Shown: positions 17,613-25,848 of the stretch, one piece after another
Layout: every line of letters starts with the position of its first letter
Position numbering within the stretch: position 1 is the first letter of the stretch
Assembly: GCA_017476085.1 (NCBI GenBank)
Contig: JAFVEJ010000208.1
Location: 1-33,338 of the forward strand
Length of the DNA: 33,338 nt
Source: Alphaproteobacteria bacterium
Lineage (GTDB): Bacteria; Pseudomonadota; Alphaproteobacteria; RF32; CAG-977
Direction: 5' to 3'
Program-made: the position numbers and the translations under genes
Notes under the pieces: generated by a model
Database searches by the model: none
What the model saw: only the letters and a program-made list of their open reading frames with translations
What the model was told of the DNA's origin: nothing

Positions 17613-20600
17613 ATGATGAAAAAACAACTGCTTCTCTCTGCTTTTTTTCTGTGCGGATATATAATGCCGGTGTTTGCCGAATATACAAATGTTGCTTCGG
17701 GAGATTATCTGGACAATACAGAATATATGAAAAACGCCGGAGCTTTCACTTCAATCGGGGCGAATAATGCATATACGGGGAGTGATGGAACGGCTTACGG
17801 CGGTTTTTCGGGAAAAGACGTTGTCATTGCGATTATCGACAGTGGAACGATGGCAACTCATAATGATTTAAAAGATCAGCTGAGTTCTCTGTATCTTTCC
17901 GAAAACAATCGAAATTACAGCGAGCATGGCTCTCATACGGCCGGTATTATCGCGGCAGCCAAAAATGGTGTCGGTATGCATGGCGTTGCGTATGGAGCTT
18001 CTCTTCTGCCGTTTTCCACATATGTGGGTCAGGAGTGTGATGATGTTTCCGTATGTATGCCATGGAACACGGCCTGGACAACATTGTTGGATGATAAATA
18101 TAATGGAGTAAAGATCATTAACAACAGCTGGGTTAAGGACGGTATTTCGGATGAGGAAGCGAAAAACTATGCGCGTATTACTCAGCAGCTTGTGGCAAAA
18201 GATAAATTGATTATTGCTTCCGCAGGAAATGAAATGGCTTTATCGCCGAGTGTTTTTCCGGCAGGCATACCTGCAAAGGATGCCTCTTTAAAAAATAATG
18301 TGATCAGTGTTGTGGCGTATGATCCTTCAAAAATGCCGAATAATGAAAATTTTATAAGCGGCTATAGCAATTTGGCACAAGGGGCGCAGAAATGGACTCT
18401 TGCCGCGCCGGGGACTATGTATTCGACGATTGCTTACGATCCGGAAGATAATTCGGCCGATCAATATGATTTTTCGGAAGGAACATCTATGGCCGCGCCG
18501 GTTGTTTCCGGCGCCGCGGCATTGGTTCAGGAAGCTTTTCCGTATATGGGCGGCAAACAAATTGCCGATGTTTTGTTTTCAACCGCGTTTAAGAAAGAAG
18601 ATTTAACGCTTAGTCCGTATATGATTCAGAACGATGGTGAAGGAAATTCTCGTTTTTTGTTTTTTACCGATATAGACGGAGCTTTGAATAACACAGAAAT
18701 TTCCACTATTTTAAGTGATGCGGGCGTTACTTACGAATGGACGGACGAAGAGCTTTCATGTTCCGGAACAACTCAGTGCAATCAGGTTAAATTTGAAGAC
18801 GTGTTAGGTCAGGGATTGCTTAATGAGGGCGATGCGGTTAAAGGTCCGAAATATCTTGATGCGGACAGATTGACGGCATCCGATTTTGATTCTTCTCTGG
18901 AGCAGTTTTTGTACAGCGTAAATACCGGAGAATATGACAGCACTTGGAGCCATAATATTTCACAAAAAGTTATCTCAGATGAAGAATCCGAGTATTTTAA
19001 TAAGAATGTCGGTTTGAAAAAACAAGGGGCCGGATCTTTGATCTTGTCGGGAAATAATACCTTTTCCGGAACGTCTTTTGTGGAAGAAGGAACTTTGGCC
19101 TTATCCGGAAGTATGCTTGGAGCCGTAACGGTAAACGGTGGTTCATTTGCTTTAATCGGCGGCACAATGAATGGAGCCGTGACGGTTAATTCGGCCGGAA
19201 CTCTTCAAATCGCGGACGGTACTTTGAACAATACGATAACAAATCAGGGAACGGTAACGGCAGTAAACGGAACATCGGAAGGAGACATTATTAACGCGGG
19301 AACATTTTCAGTAACGGGGGCGGTTTTAAATGATGTTCCGATTCAAGGAAACTTCACGTCTTCCGGTACGTTTACAAACAAAAACGTGGTTTCGTTTAAC
19401 AAAGACGGCGGTTTTACCGGAACATTGAATAACCAAGGTTCTGTTTTTATTACGGGAAACAGCCAATTTTCGGGAGAACTTGATATCGCTTCATCCGGAA
19501 ATATGATTGTTTCTCAAGAAGTAACTCTTAGTGTCTCCGGATCAATTGAAAACAACGGCATTATATCGGGTTTCGGAACGATAAACGGTACTGTGAACAG
19601 CAGCAGCCAAGGGGGTGTGGCAACGTCTTTGACGATTCAAACGCTTAATTCCCAAGGAAATATAGTTTTGACTTCCTCCGGCAATGATCCCGTGGCTATG
19701 CAAGTGGATACTCTTAATATTACCGGCGGTAAGTTTGCAGTGCCGGACGAAAACAAGACTTACGAAACAGGACAGGTTTATACGGTTATCAATTTTAATA
19801 CATTATTGAACTTTAATAATTTTGAAACGGAAACTATGCTGTCGGATTTTATTGCGGTGACACCGATTCAAGAAAGCAACAGAATAGATATGGGGGTGAA
19901 TTTTTTACGTATTTCTGAACAAAACGTTTCTTTTTCCGCACAAGAACAACAAATAGTGCGTCTTTTGGATCAAATGTATTTTGACAAAGGACAGTCGGAT
20001 TTTAAGCGCTTTTATTATTATTCATGCGATGGCTTGAAAGAACAGATCAATGTATTGCGTTCAAAGGCGCAGCCGGTGCCGGCGGAACATCTGCCGTTGA
20101 CAAAGACAATGGCATCGCAGGTTTATACGCATTTGTTCGCGAATACGATGATGCGGGATGCGGCTTCTGTGCGCCAGCCGTATGTTCCGATGCAGCAATA
20201 TCGGGGAAGATATTATCGGGGGCGGTCAGGCGGAAATGCGCCGTTAAATCAAAAGGTTTGGGGACAGCTCTTGGGCGGTTGGACGAAAGAGAACGGAAAT
20301 TCCGCTTTGAAACAAGACGATATAAACACAAAAACGATCGGGGCGATGTTTGGTTATGATTATGAATTTTCGGAACAACTTCTGATCGGGTTGACGGCCG
20401 GTGCGGCAAGCTCTTCGTTGAAACAAGGCCGAAGTGAAGTCTATATAAAAGATTATCGGGCCGGTTTTTATACGGGATCAAGATTCGGAAAACTGACGTT
20501 AAACACAATATTAATGGAGGGCCTGCAAACATATAAATCGACCCGCCGTTTACAGCTGACCGGACTGAATGTAAAGAATATCGGGAATTTTAACGGGTAT

Positions 20601-21083
20601 TCTGCGGAATTTGATATTAATGTAGGCTATGATTTAATGCGTATGCCGTATCGTGATTACTCGTTTTATGTTCGGCCGTATTTGGCAGCAAGCGTGAATT
20701 ATCTTCATCAGGATGCCTATGAGGAAAAAGGCTCCGCTTTTATGGCATTGGGAATCAGCGAATCAAGTGAAACATCTGTCAGTGTTTCGCCGGGGATGAC
20801 ATTGGGATATACGTTTTCTGAAATGGTTCTTACCGCCGATATCGGATATTCTCGCATCGTAAGCGGAGATTCTGTACAGAATACGGCTTATTTCTTGGCA
20901 GATACGACTAAAACGACCTTTTCTTCCTTGTCTTCGGATACGGATAAAGACTTTTTCAACGCCGGTTTGGGGATTAAGAAAAATTTAAACCAAAATTTGC
21001 AGGTGCATTTTTGGGCAGGAACCAGATTGTCCAAGAAAACAGAATCTTTAAATCTTTCCGCGACATTGAATTATAAGTTTTAA
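17613..21083 (+). CDS. Subtilisin-like serine protease autotransporter
   Basis: A 1156-residue type Va secreted protein. A signal peptide of about 22 residues ends in VFA. The S8 peptidase domain follows, with triad Asp76 (AIIDSG), His105 (EHGSHTAG) and Ser292 (GTSMAAP) and oxyanion Asn206 (ASAGNE). From about residue 470 a passenger-associated repeat (GSLILSGNNTFSG, then EEGTLALSG) opens a Gly/Thr/Asn-rich beta-helix. The C-terminal 280 residues form the beta-barrel, beginning near KVWGQLLGGW and ending in aromatic Phe as barrels do. The catalytic residues are intact, so an active surface or released protease is likely; the substrate is unknown. Start ATG 17613 or 17616. The ribosome binding site is weak. 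The gene stands alone next to tRNA-Arg. Confidence 0.95.
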   Translation: MMKKQLLLSAFFLCGYIMPVFAEYTNVASGDYLDNTEYMKNAGAFTSIGANNAYTGSDGTAYGGFSGKDVVIAIIDSGTMATHNDLKDQLSSLYLSENNRNYSEHGSHTAGIIAAAKNGVGMHGVAYGASLLPFSTYVGQECDDVSVCMPWNTAWTTLLDDKYNGVKIINNSWVKDGISDEEAKNYARITQQLVAKDKLIIASAGNEMALSPSVFPAGIPAKDASLKNNVISVVAYDPSKMPNNENFISGYSNLAQGAQKWTLAAPGTMYSTIAYDPEDNSADQYDFSEGTSMAAPVVSGAAALVQEAFPYMGGKQIADVLFSTAFKKEDLTLSPYMIQNDGEGNSRFLFFTDIDGALNNTEISTILSDAGVTYEWTDEELSCSGTTQCNQVKFEDVLGQGLLNEGDAVKGPKYLDADRLTASDFDSSLEQFLYSVNTGEYDSTWSHNISQKVISDEESEYFNKNVGLKKQGAGSLILSGNNTFSGTSFVEEGTLALSGSMLGAVTVNGGSFALIGGTMNGAVTVNSAGTLQIADGTLNNTITNQGTVTAVNGTSEGDIINAGTFSVTGAVLNDVPIQGNFTSSGTFTNKNVVSFNKDGGFTGTLNNQGSVFITGNSQFSGELDIASSGNMIVSQEVTLSVSGSIENNGIISGFGTINGTVNSSSQGGVATSLTIQTLNSQGNIVLTSSGNDPVAMQVDTLNITGGKFAVPDENKTYETGQVYTVINFNTLLNFNNFETETMLSDFIAVTPIQESNRIDMGVNFLRISEQNVSFSAQEQQIVRLLDQMYFDKGQSDFKRFYYYSCDGLKEQINVLRSKAQPVPAEHLPLTKTMASQVYTHLFANTMMRDAASVRQPYVPMQQYRGRYYRGRSGGNAPLNQKVWGQLLGGWTKENGNSALKQDDINTKTIGAMFGYDYEFSEQLLIGLTAGAASSSLKQGRSEVYIKDYRAGFYTGSRFGKLTLNTILMEGLQTYKSTRRLQLTGLNVKNIGNFNGYSAEFDINVGYDLMRMPYRDYSFYVRPYLAASVNYLHQDAYEEKGSAFMALGISESSETSVSVSPGMTLGYTFSEMVLTADIGYSRIVSGDSVQNTAYFLADTTKTTFSSLSSDTDKDFFNAGLGIKKNLNQNLQVHFWAGTRLSKKTESLNLSATLNYKF

Positions 21084-21172
21084 TGGGAAAAGGCTGTTTG
21101 ATTTCTTGTCAGTAAAGAAGATTCCGCATCGGTATTAACGGGTGTTTGACGCCGCAAACGAAATTAAACCGT

Positions 21173-21195
21173 CCGTTTAATCAAAGAAACGGTTT
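21173..21195 (+). terminator. Weak candidate terminator after the autotransporter
   Basis: Arms CCGTTT and AAACGG around 8 nt, followed by only three T, lie between the autotransporter and the convergent fliP. It is the only hairpin of note in the 140-nt gap and may not be functional. Confidence 0.25.
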
Positions 21196-21223
21196 CCGGT
21201 TCGGTTATTTATTCGTTTTAGGG

Positions 21224-21961
21224 CTAAATCGCAAAGCTTTTAACCAGACTGCCGACAAGCATATACCACCCGTCGATCACGACAAAAAAGATCAGCTTAA
21301 ACGGCATGGACAACATTGAAGGCGGCAGCATCATCATTCCCATACTCATCAGAACGGAAGCGACAACCATATCAATAATAAGAAAGGGAACAAAGATCAA
21401 AAAACCGATTTCAAAAGCGCGCCGCAATTCACTGATCATAAATGCGGGAACCAAAGCGGTTAACGGAGTATCTTCGGGTTTTTCGACTTGCGGTGTTTTG
21501 GAAAAGTCCATAAACAGCTGTAAATCTTTCGGTCTGACGTTTTTGAGCATAAATTCTTTAAAAGGCTGAACCGTGCGTTCAACGGCCGTTTTTGTTTCTA
21601 TTTTTTCCTCGATCAGCGGATAAATGCCGGTATTCCATGCTTTTTCAAAAGTCGGCGTCATAATAAAGCCGGTCATAAACAAAGCCAGAGCAACCAAAAT
21701 CATATTGGACGGCGTTTGTGAAGTACCGAGCGCTTGGCGCGTGATGGAAAAAACGATCGCGATTCGGGTAAAGGACGTGATCATAACCAGAATACTGGGG
21801 GCAACGGACAAGACGGTCAGCAGTAAAACCAGCTGAACAATACGCGCCGTTGATGATCCGCCGGAATCGCCCAGATCAATGTTGACGCTTTGTGCCCACG
21901 CAGGGACAGTCGTTAGAAAAGTCAGTAAAATCGGAAACAAAATTTTTTTAAGCGTCGGCAT
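21224..21961 (-). CDS. fliP: Flagellar export apparatus protein FliP
   Basis: Core subunit of the FliPQR export gate of the flagellar type III secretion system. ATG 21961, preceded by CAGGAG at 7 nt, gives 245 residues; the longer frame to 21991 is less likely. A cleavable signal peptide ending AWAQS is typical of FliP. Family blocks include SFTRIAIVFSITRQALGTSQTP, split here by helices, then a GFIMTP segment, FMISELRRAFEIGFLIFVPFLIIDMVV-type helices and the terminal MMLPP region. It overlaps fliO by 14 nt. fliQ, fliR and other export genes are not in the window. It ends in TAG. Confidence 0.96.
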   Translation of the reverse strand: MPTLKKILFPILLTFLTTVPAWAQSVNIDLGDSGGSSTARIVQLVLLLTVLSVAPSILVMITSFTRIAIVFSITRQALGTSQTPSNMILVALALFMTGFIMTPTFEKAWNTGIYPLIEEKIETKTAVERTVQPFKEFMLKNVRPKDLQLFMDFSKTPQVEKPEDTPLTALVPAFMISELRRAFEIGFLIFVPFLIIDMVVASVLMSMGMMMLPPSMLSMPFKLIFFVVIDGWYMLVGSLVKSFAI

Positions 21962-22247
21962 GAACGGTCTCCTGATTTTCCGGAACAGCAAAAGAGTCTA
22001 TGACACAATTGGTTTCTCCGGTCAAAACCAAATAATCTTTATCGCGGCAGCGGAATAAAACGAGCCGATTTTTAGGATCGACAATGCGGATGTCCAATAT
22101 GTTGATTTCTGATTTTTTTCCGACGGCAGGCATTCCCGTGATCAAATGCGATCCGAATCGTTTAAACAGATAAGAAATAAAAAAGATAATGCCCAGAACA
22201 AAAACAAGTCCCAGCAAAGCGGATAAAAAAGAGGCTTCATGTTCCAT
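21948..22247 (-). CDS. fliO: Flagellar biosynthesis protein FliO
   Basis: FliO is the membrane chaperone that helps assemble the FliP ring. The 99 residues have a short periplasmic start, one membrane helix (about 8-28), then a basic segment and a small beta-rich cytoplasmic domain with IRIVDPKNRLVLFRCRDKDYLVL, which matches the family pattern. AAGGA precedes ATG 22247. Its end overlaps fliP and it follows the 86-residue gene by 5 nt. FliO is poorly conserved, so its position beside fliP weighs heavily in the call. Confidence 0.87.
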   Translation of the reverse strand: MEHEASFLSALLGLVFVLGIIFFISYLFKRFGSHLITGMPAVGKKSEINILDIRIVDPKNRLVLFRCRDKDYLVLTGETNCVIDSFAVPENQETVHADA

Positions 22248-22252
22248 AGGGA

Positions 22253-22513
22253 TTATCCTTCGGTTATATAGAGTTCCAATTGATTTTCCATAACGATTCG
22301 AATTTGATCCATTTGATCCGATAAATGGATGAGAATGGGTTTAAGTGCCTGACAATGAGCGTATCCTTCTTCTTTGATCAAGCTGCAGATATTATTTACA
22401 ATTTCATTCAGAGAAGCAATGCTGACGATATGGCCGCCGTTTATTAAATCTGCGGCAGTGTTTAATAAGGCATCGGCTTTATCGACTTCAGCTTGAATTT
22501 GCAGATACGTCAT
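22253..22513 (-). CDS. Small helical protein in flagellar operon, function unknown
   Basis: An 86-residue, almost entirely alpha-helical protein that I do not recognise. It has no signal or membrane segment. Its ATG overlaps the TGA stop of the FlhB-like gene (ATGA) and it ends 5 nt before fliO, so it belongs to the flagellar operon. Size, helical make-up and location are like those of flagellar chaperones such as FliT or FlgN, but no clear sequence signature supports that; a chaperone role is only a guess. Confidence 0.75.
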   Translation of the reverse strand: MTYLQIQAEVDKADALLNTAADLINGGHIVSIASLNEIVNNICSLIKEEGYAHCQALKPILIHLSDQMDQIRIVMENQLELYITEG

Positions 22514-22803
22514 AAGAGAGAAAATCCTTTTTCAACGGAAACGTTGCATTCATAAACATAAGACAGAATTTCAGCTACGGCGGCAAAAGCTTCCGGCGGG
22601 ATTTCGCTGTCCATATCCAACGCGGCTAAAATTTCAGCTAAATCGGCGTCTTGTCGAACTTTGATGCCCGAAGCAAAAGCCAATTCCAGAATTTTTTCGG
22701 CCAAATGACCGTAGCCGCTGGCGGCAACGGTCGGGATGCCGCCCTTTTGCGGATCATGATTCAAAGCGACGGCGGCCGTTCTTTTGGAATGATTTTGCGT
22801 CAT
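22510..22803 (-). CDS. FlhB C-terminal domain-like export switch protein
   Basis: A 97-residue stand-alone relative of the cytoplasmic C-terminal domain of FlhB (YlqH/FhlB type). The core AAVALNHDPQKGGIPTVAASGYG followed by AEKILELAFASGIKVRQDADLAEIL matches the FlhB fold after its cleavage site; the NPTH autocleavage motif and membrane part are absent. ATG 22803 is preceded by GGAG at about 6 nt; a frame reaching 22917 is rejected because it covers the promoter region. Family members can support substrate switching in flagellar export; here the role is inferred from the fliO/fliP context. Confidence 0.85.
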   Translation of the reverse strand: MTQNHSKRTAAVALNHDPQKGGIPTVAASGYGHLAEKILELAFASGIKVRQDADLAEILAALDMDSEIPPEAFAAVAEILSYVYECNVSVEKGFSLL

Positions 22804-22806
22804 TAA

Positions 22807-22876
22807 GACTCCGTTCTGTTTTAATCGAGTCTGACTCTTTGGACTTAAAAAAAATTTAACGTTGATAAAAAGAGTC
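22807..22876. promoter_or_regulatory. GANTC (CcrM-type) methylation site cluster
   Basis: Four GANTC sites lie within 70 nt of the divergent control region: GACTC 22807-22811, GAGTC 22827-22831, GACTC 22833-22837 and GAGTC 22872-22876; a fifth, GATTC, is at 22919. In alphaproteobacteria CcrM methylates this sequence and can tune cell-cycle promoters. GANTC also occurs in genes here, so the density, not the motif, is the evidence. Confidence 0.5.
22845..22859. promoter_or_regulatory. CtrA-type binding site
   Basis: TTAA-N7-TTAA followed by C, a full match to the CtrA consensus half-sites, midway between the flagellar operon (minus) and the HAD gene (plus). It lies about 42-56 nt upstream of the FlhB-like start and could control either direction. 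Confidence 0.55.
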
Positions 22877-22916
22877 TTTTGTGCAAAAATTAGACAAAAT
22901 TTGAAAGGACGCTGCA

Positions 22917-24032
22917 ATGGATTCCTCTTCCCGCCAAAACTTAACGCGTTTGTTGAAACAAGCCGATCAAAAACCCGTATGTGTTTTTACTGATTTGGAC
23001 AAGACTTCATGTTTGGAAGGAAACGCCGCTTATGCCGCTCAAAACAAAGCGGAAACCGAAATGCCGGCGTGCTATATGCAGCCGGATATCCGCCGCGCTT
23101 TGACAGATCTGCCGAAGTCCGGCAGCGCTTTTTATATCGTAACCGGCCGGCATTGGGCGGACGTTCGTGTGAATGACGTGACGGGGAAAAAGGTTCCCGA
23201 CGGCGCTTTCTATGATTTATTGGGCGGCGTCAAGGATTTTGAAAATGCTTCCGCCGTGGCGGGACACGGTCGTTTGCTGGTCGAAAACGGGGAAACAACG
23301 GTTTTGCGCCGCTCCGCTTCCGAAGAAGATGCTTTTAAGGAACAAAAATTCGAACGCTATGTCGGTGAAAGCGTTATGGCGCTGAAAGAAGAAATATTCG
23401 AACGCTGGCCTGAAGCCCGCGGGCATATTCTGGCGGAGTACAAAAAACACCTGAGCTATTTGAATCTGGCGGAATTTATGGAGTCGTCGCCGGAAAAAGG
23501 AAAAGAGATGTTCGCCTTTGTCGATCAACGGATGAAATATGTAATGGAAGGCAAAAATCCCGACGGGACAAAGAATGATAAGGCTCCCGAAAATCCGAAC
23601 GGCGCTTTGTTCTATACGGTGGAACCGACGGGATCTATGGAAATCCGTTCCAAAAATCAAAGCAAACGCAACGGTGTGGAAAAATCCGGTTTTCTGGAAA
23701 GGGCGTTTGAACAGGGCGGGCCTGTTTTGGTTATGGGCGACAGTCTGGCTAAAAACGGCACTGACCGTGATATGGTTGAAGCCGTTCGTGATTATTTTCA
23801 GGAAAAAGGCGCTTTGGATCGCGTGTTTGTTATTCATGTGATGAATGGGGAAAAGAATCGTATCACAGATAAATCCGACAAGTGTTTCCCGACAATCACC
23901 GTCAAAGATCCCGACGAATTAGGGCAGGTGATGAAAATGGTCGCCGGTCATTCCCGTTCGCGCGCTGTAAAAGAATCCGGTAAAGAAGTTGTGTTGGCGC
24001 AGTCGGTATTAAAAGCCCGCGGCGGTCGTTAA
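22917..24032 (+). CDS. HAD-superfamily hydrolase, trehalose-phosphatase-like
   Basis: A 371-residue cytoplasmic HAD phosphatase resembling OtsB-type trehalose-6-phosphatases. Motif I is VFTDLDKTS (Asp nucleophile and Asp acid/base), motif II is FYIVTGRHW, then a long helical cap region, a conserved MEIRSKNQSKRNGVEK block like the family's Lys-containing segment, and motif IV VMGDSLAKNGTDRDMVEAV with the Mg-binding acidic residues. It is longer than typical OtsB (about 250-270), mainly in the cap, so the substrate may differ. No trehalose-6-phosphate synthase gene is adjacent. ATG 22917 follows AAAGGA. It ends before a clear terminator. Confidence 0.82.
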   Translation: MDSSSRQNLTRLLKQADQKPVCVFTDLDKTSCLEGNAAYAAQNKAETEMPACYMQPDIRRALTDLPKSGSAFYIVTGRHWADVRVNDVTGKKVPDGAFYDLLGGVKDFENASAVAGHGRLLVENGETTVLRRSASEEDAFKEQKFERYVGESVMALKEEIFERWPEARGHILAEYKKHLSYLNLAEFMESSPEKGKEMFAFVDQRMKYVMEGKNPDGTKNDKAPENPNGALFYTVEPTGSMEIRSKNQSKRNGVEKSGFLERAFEQGGPVLVMGDSLAKNGTDRDMVEAVRDYFQEKGALDRVFVIHVMNGEKNRITDKSDKCFPTITVKDPDELGQVMKMVAGHSRSRAVKESGKEVVLAQSVLKARGGR

Positions 24033-24041
24033 AAGTAACAG

Positions 24042-24064
24042 AGCGGAGGAAACTCCGCTTTTTT
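24042..24064 (+). terminator. Rho-independent terminator after the HAD gene
   Basis: Stem AGCGGAG/CTCCGCT with a GAAA tetraloop followed by six T, 10 nt after the stop codon. It separates the HAD gene from the ABC exporter genes. Confidence 0.92.
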
Positions 24065-24120
24065 CTTGTTTTTATGTTCTCTGACGTGTACGAAGAAGCT
24101 GACACAAACGGAATGAAGAA

Positions 24121-25848
24121 ATGTTCAAGCTGATTCGTTTTTTAAAAGAGTATAAAAAAGAGTGTGTTATCGGGCCTTTGTTTAAATTTTTAGAGGCCTG
24201 TTTTGAATTGATAGTGCCTTTGATTACTGCCGCCATCATTGATACGGGAATTAAAAATCATGATACTGCTTATATTTATAAAATGGGCGGAGTAATGATC
24301 TTTTTCGGGTTGGCGGGGCTGATCTGCTCTTTAACGGCGCAATACTTTGCTGCTAAAGCGTCTATGGGATTCGGAACGGCGTTGAGAACGGCTTTGTTTA
24401 AGCATGTTTGTTCGTTGTCTTATACGGAAATTGATGAGATCGGAACGCCGTCTCTGATAACCAGATTAACAGGCGATATCAATCAGGCGCAATCCGGTGT
24501 CAATCTGGTTTTGCGTCTGTTTTTGCGTTCTCCTTTTATTGTGGTCGGCGCCGTGATTATGGCGTTTTGTGTCAATGTCAAACTGGCCGTGATTTTTTTG
24601 ATTGCCACACCGTTGATCGGAGCGGTGATTTATTTTGTGATGGCCCGTTCCATTCCGTACTATCGCCGCATTCAAGCCGTTTTAGACCGGGTTTCGTTGC
24701 TGACGCGTGAAAATTTGGCCGGCGTGCGCGTGATACGGGCATTTTCAAAACAGAAAAATGAAATCGAAGATTTTAACAAAACATGCGCGACTCTGATGAA
24801 TGAGCAGATTTTTGCGGGGAAAATATCAGCTCTGCTGAATCCGGCTACTTATATTGTCGTCAATGCCGCTATCATTTCTTTGATTTGGGGCGGCGGCATT
24901 CAGGTGAATATAGGCAATTTAAGTCAGGGCGAAGTGATTGCTTTGGTCAATTATATGTCGCAAATCCTGTTGGCTTTGATCGCTTTGGCGAATCTGATTA
25001 TCGCATTTACAAAAGCTTCCGCTTCCGCTCTGCGAATTAACGAAGTTTTTGAGCTGTTGCCGTCCGTAACGGAAAAAACGGAAACAGTCGTGCCCTATCC
25101 GGATAAGCCGCGTGTTGGTTTTGAAAATGTTTCTTTTTCCTATCAAAAATCGGAAGCCGAAGCTTTGAGCCATATTTCCTTTAATGTTCCGGCAGGAGCG
25201 ACTGTCGGCATCATCGGCGGGACGGGCGCTGGAAAATCGACTTTAGTGAATTTGATCGCGCGTTTCTATGATGCGACAGGCGGAAAAGTGCTGATCGACG
25301 GTACGGATGTGCGCGATTTTACTTTTGCATCTCTGCGTCAAAAAATCGGTGTTGTTCCGCAAAAAGCCGTTTTATTCAAAGGAACGATTCGTGATAATTT
25401 GCGTTGGCGCAAACAGGACGCTTCTGATGACGAGTTATGGGCTGCGTTGAAAATCGCGCAGGGAGAGGATTTTGTTCAATCCAAGCCCGGACAGTTGGAT
25501 ACGATGATTGAACAAGGCGGAAAAAATCTTTCCGGGGGACAGCGCCAACGCCTGACAATCGCCCGCGCTTTGGTGGGAAAGCCGGAAATTTTGATTTTGG
25601 ACGACAGCGCTTCGGCGTTGGACTTTGCGACGGACGCAAAACTGCGCAAGGCGATTAAACAGGAAACGCGGGGAATAACCGTTTTTCTTGTTTCTCAGCG
25701 TGTATCAACAATCAGGAATGCCGACTTTATTGTCGTTTTGGACGATGGTAAAGCAGTCGGTATCGGAACGCATGAAGAATTAATAAACAACTGTTCGGTT
25801 TATCACGAAATTTGCCTTTCCCAATCGGAAAAGGAGGATGCCGTATGA
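24121..25848 (+). CDS. ABC exporter half-transporter, degenerate ATPase partner
   Basis: A 575-residue type IV exporter subunit: six membrane helices (about 1-310) then a nucleotide-binding domain. Walker A is GGTGAGKS (366-373) and the signature is LSGGQ (470-474). Two catalytic positions are changed: the Walker B Glu is Asp495 (LILDDSASALD) and the H-loop His is Gln526 (VSQRVST). These are hallmarks of the degenerate half of heterodimeric exporters such as TM287/288 or BmrCD. The next gene supplies the canonical half and overlaps it by ATGA. Substrate is unknown; drugs, lipids or peptides are all possible. Confidence 0.94.
   Translation: MFKLIRFLKEYKKECVIGPLFKFLEACFELIVPLITAAIIDTGIKNHDTAYIYKMGGVMIFFGLAGLICSLTAQYFAAKASMGFGTALRTALFKHVCSLSYTEIDEIGTPSLITRLTGDINQAQSGVNLVLRLFLRSPFIVVGAVIMAFCVNVKLAVIFLIATPLIGAVIYFVMARSIPYYRRIQAVLDRVSLLTRENLAGVRVIRAFSKQKNEIEDFNKTCATLMNEQIFAGKISALLNPATYIVVNAAIISLIWGGGIQVNIGNLSQGEVIALVNYMSQILLALIALANLIIAFTKASASALRINEVFELLPSVTEKTETVVPYPDKPRVGFENVSFSYQKSEAEALSHISFNVPAGATVGIIGGTGAGKSTLVNLIARFYDATGGKVLIDGTDVRDFTFASLRQKIGVVPQKAVLFKGTIRDNLRWRKQDASDDELWAALKIAQGEDFVQSKPGQLDTMIEQGGKNLSGGQRQRLTIARALVGKPEILILDDSASALDFATDAKLRKAIKQETRGITVFLVSQRVSTIRNADFIVVLDDGKAVGIGTHEELINNCSVYHEICLSQSEKEDAV

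Noticed and set aside
19030..19300. Repetitive segment of the autotransporter as a possible CRISPR or tandem array
   Set aside because: The similarity is at the protein level, from passenger beta-helix repeats; there are no regularly spaced identical DNA repeats, and no CRISPR array was seen anywhere in the window.
22803..22917. N-terminal extension of the FlhB-like protein to 22917
   Set aside because: The extension has no family match, covers the CtrA/GANTC region, and the internal ATG has a good ribosome binding site.
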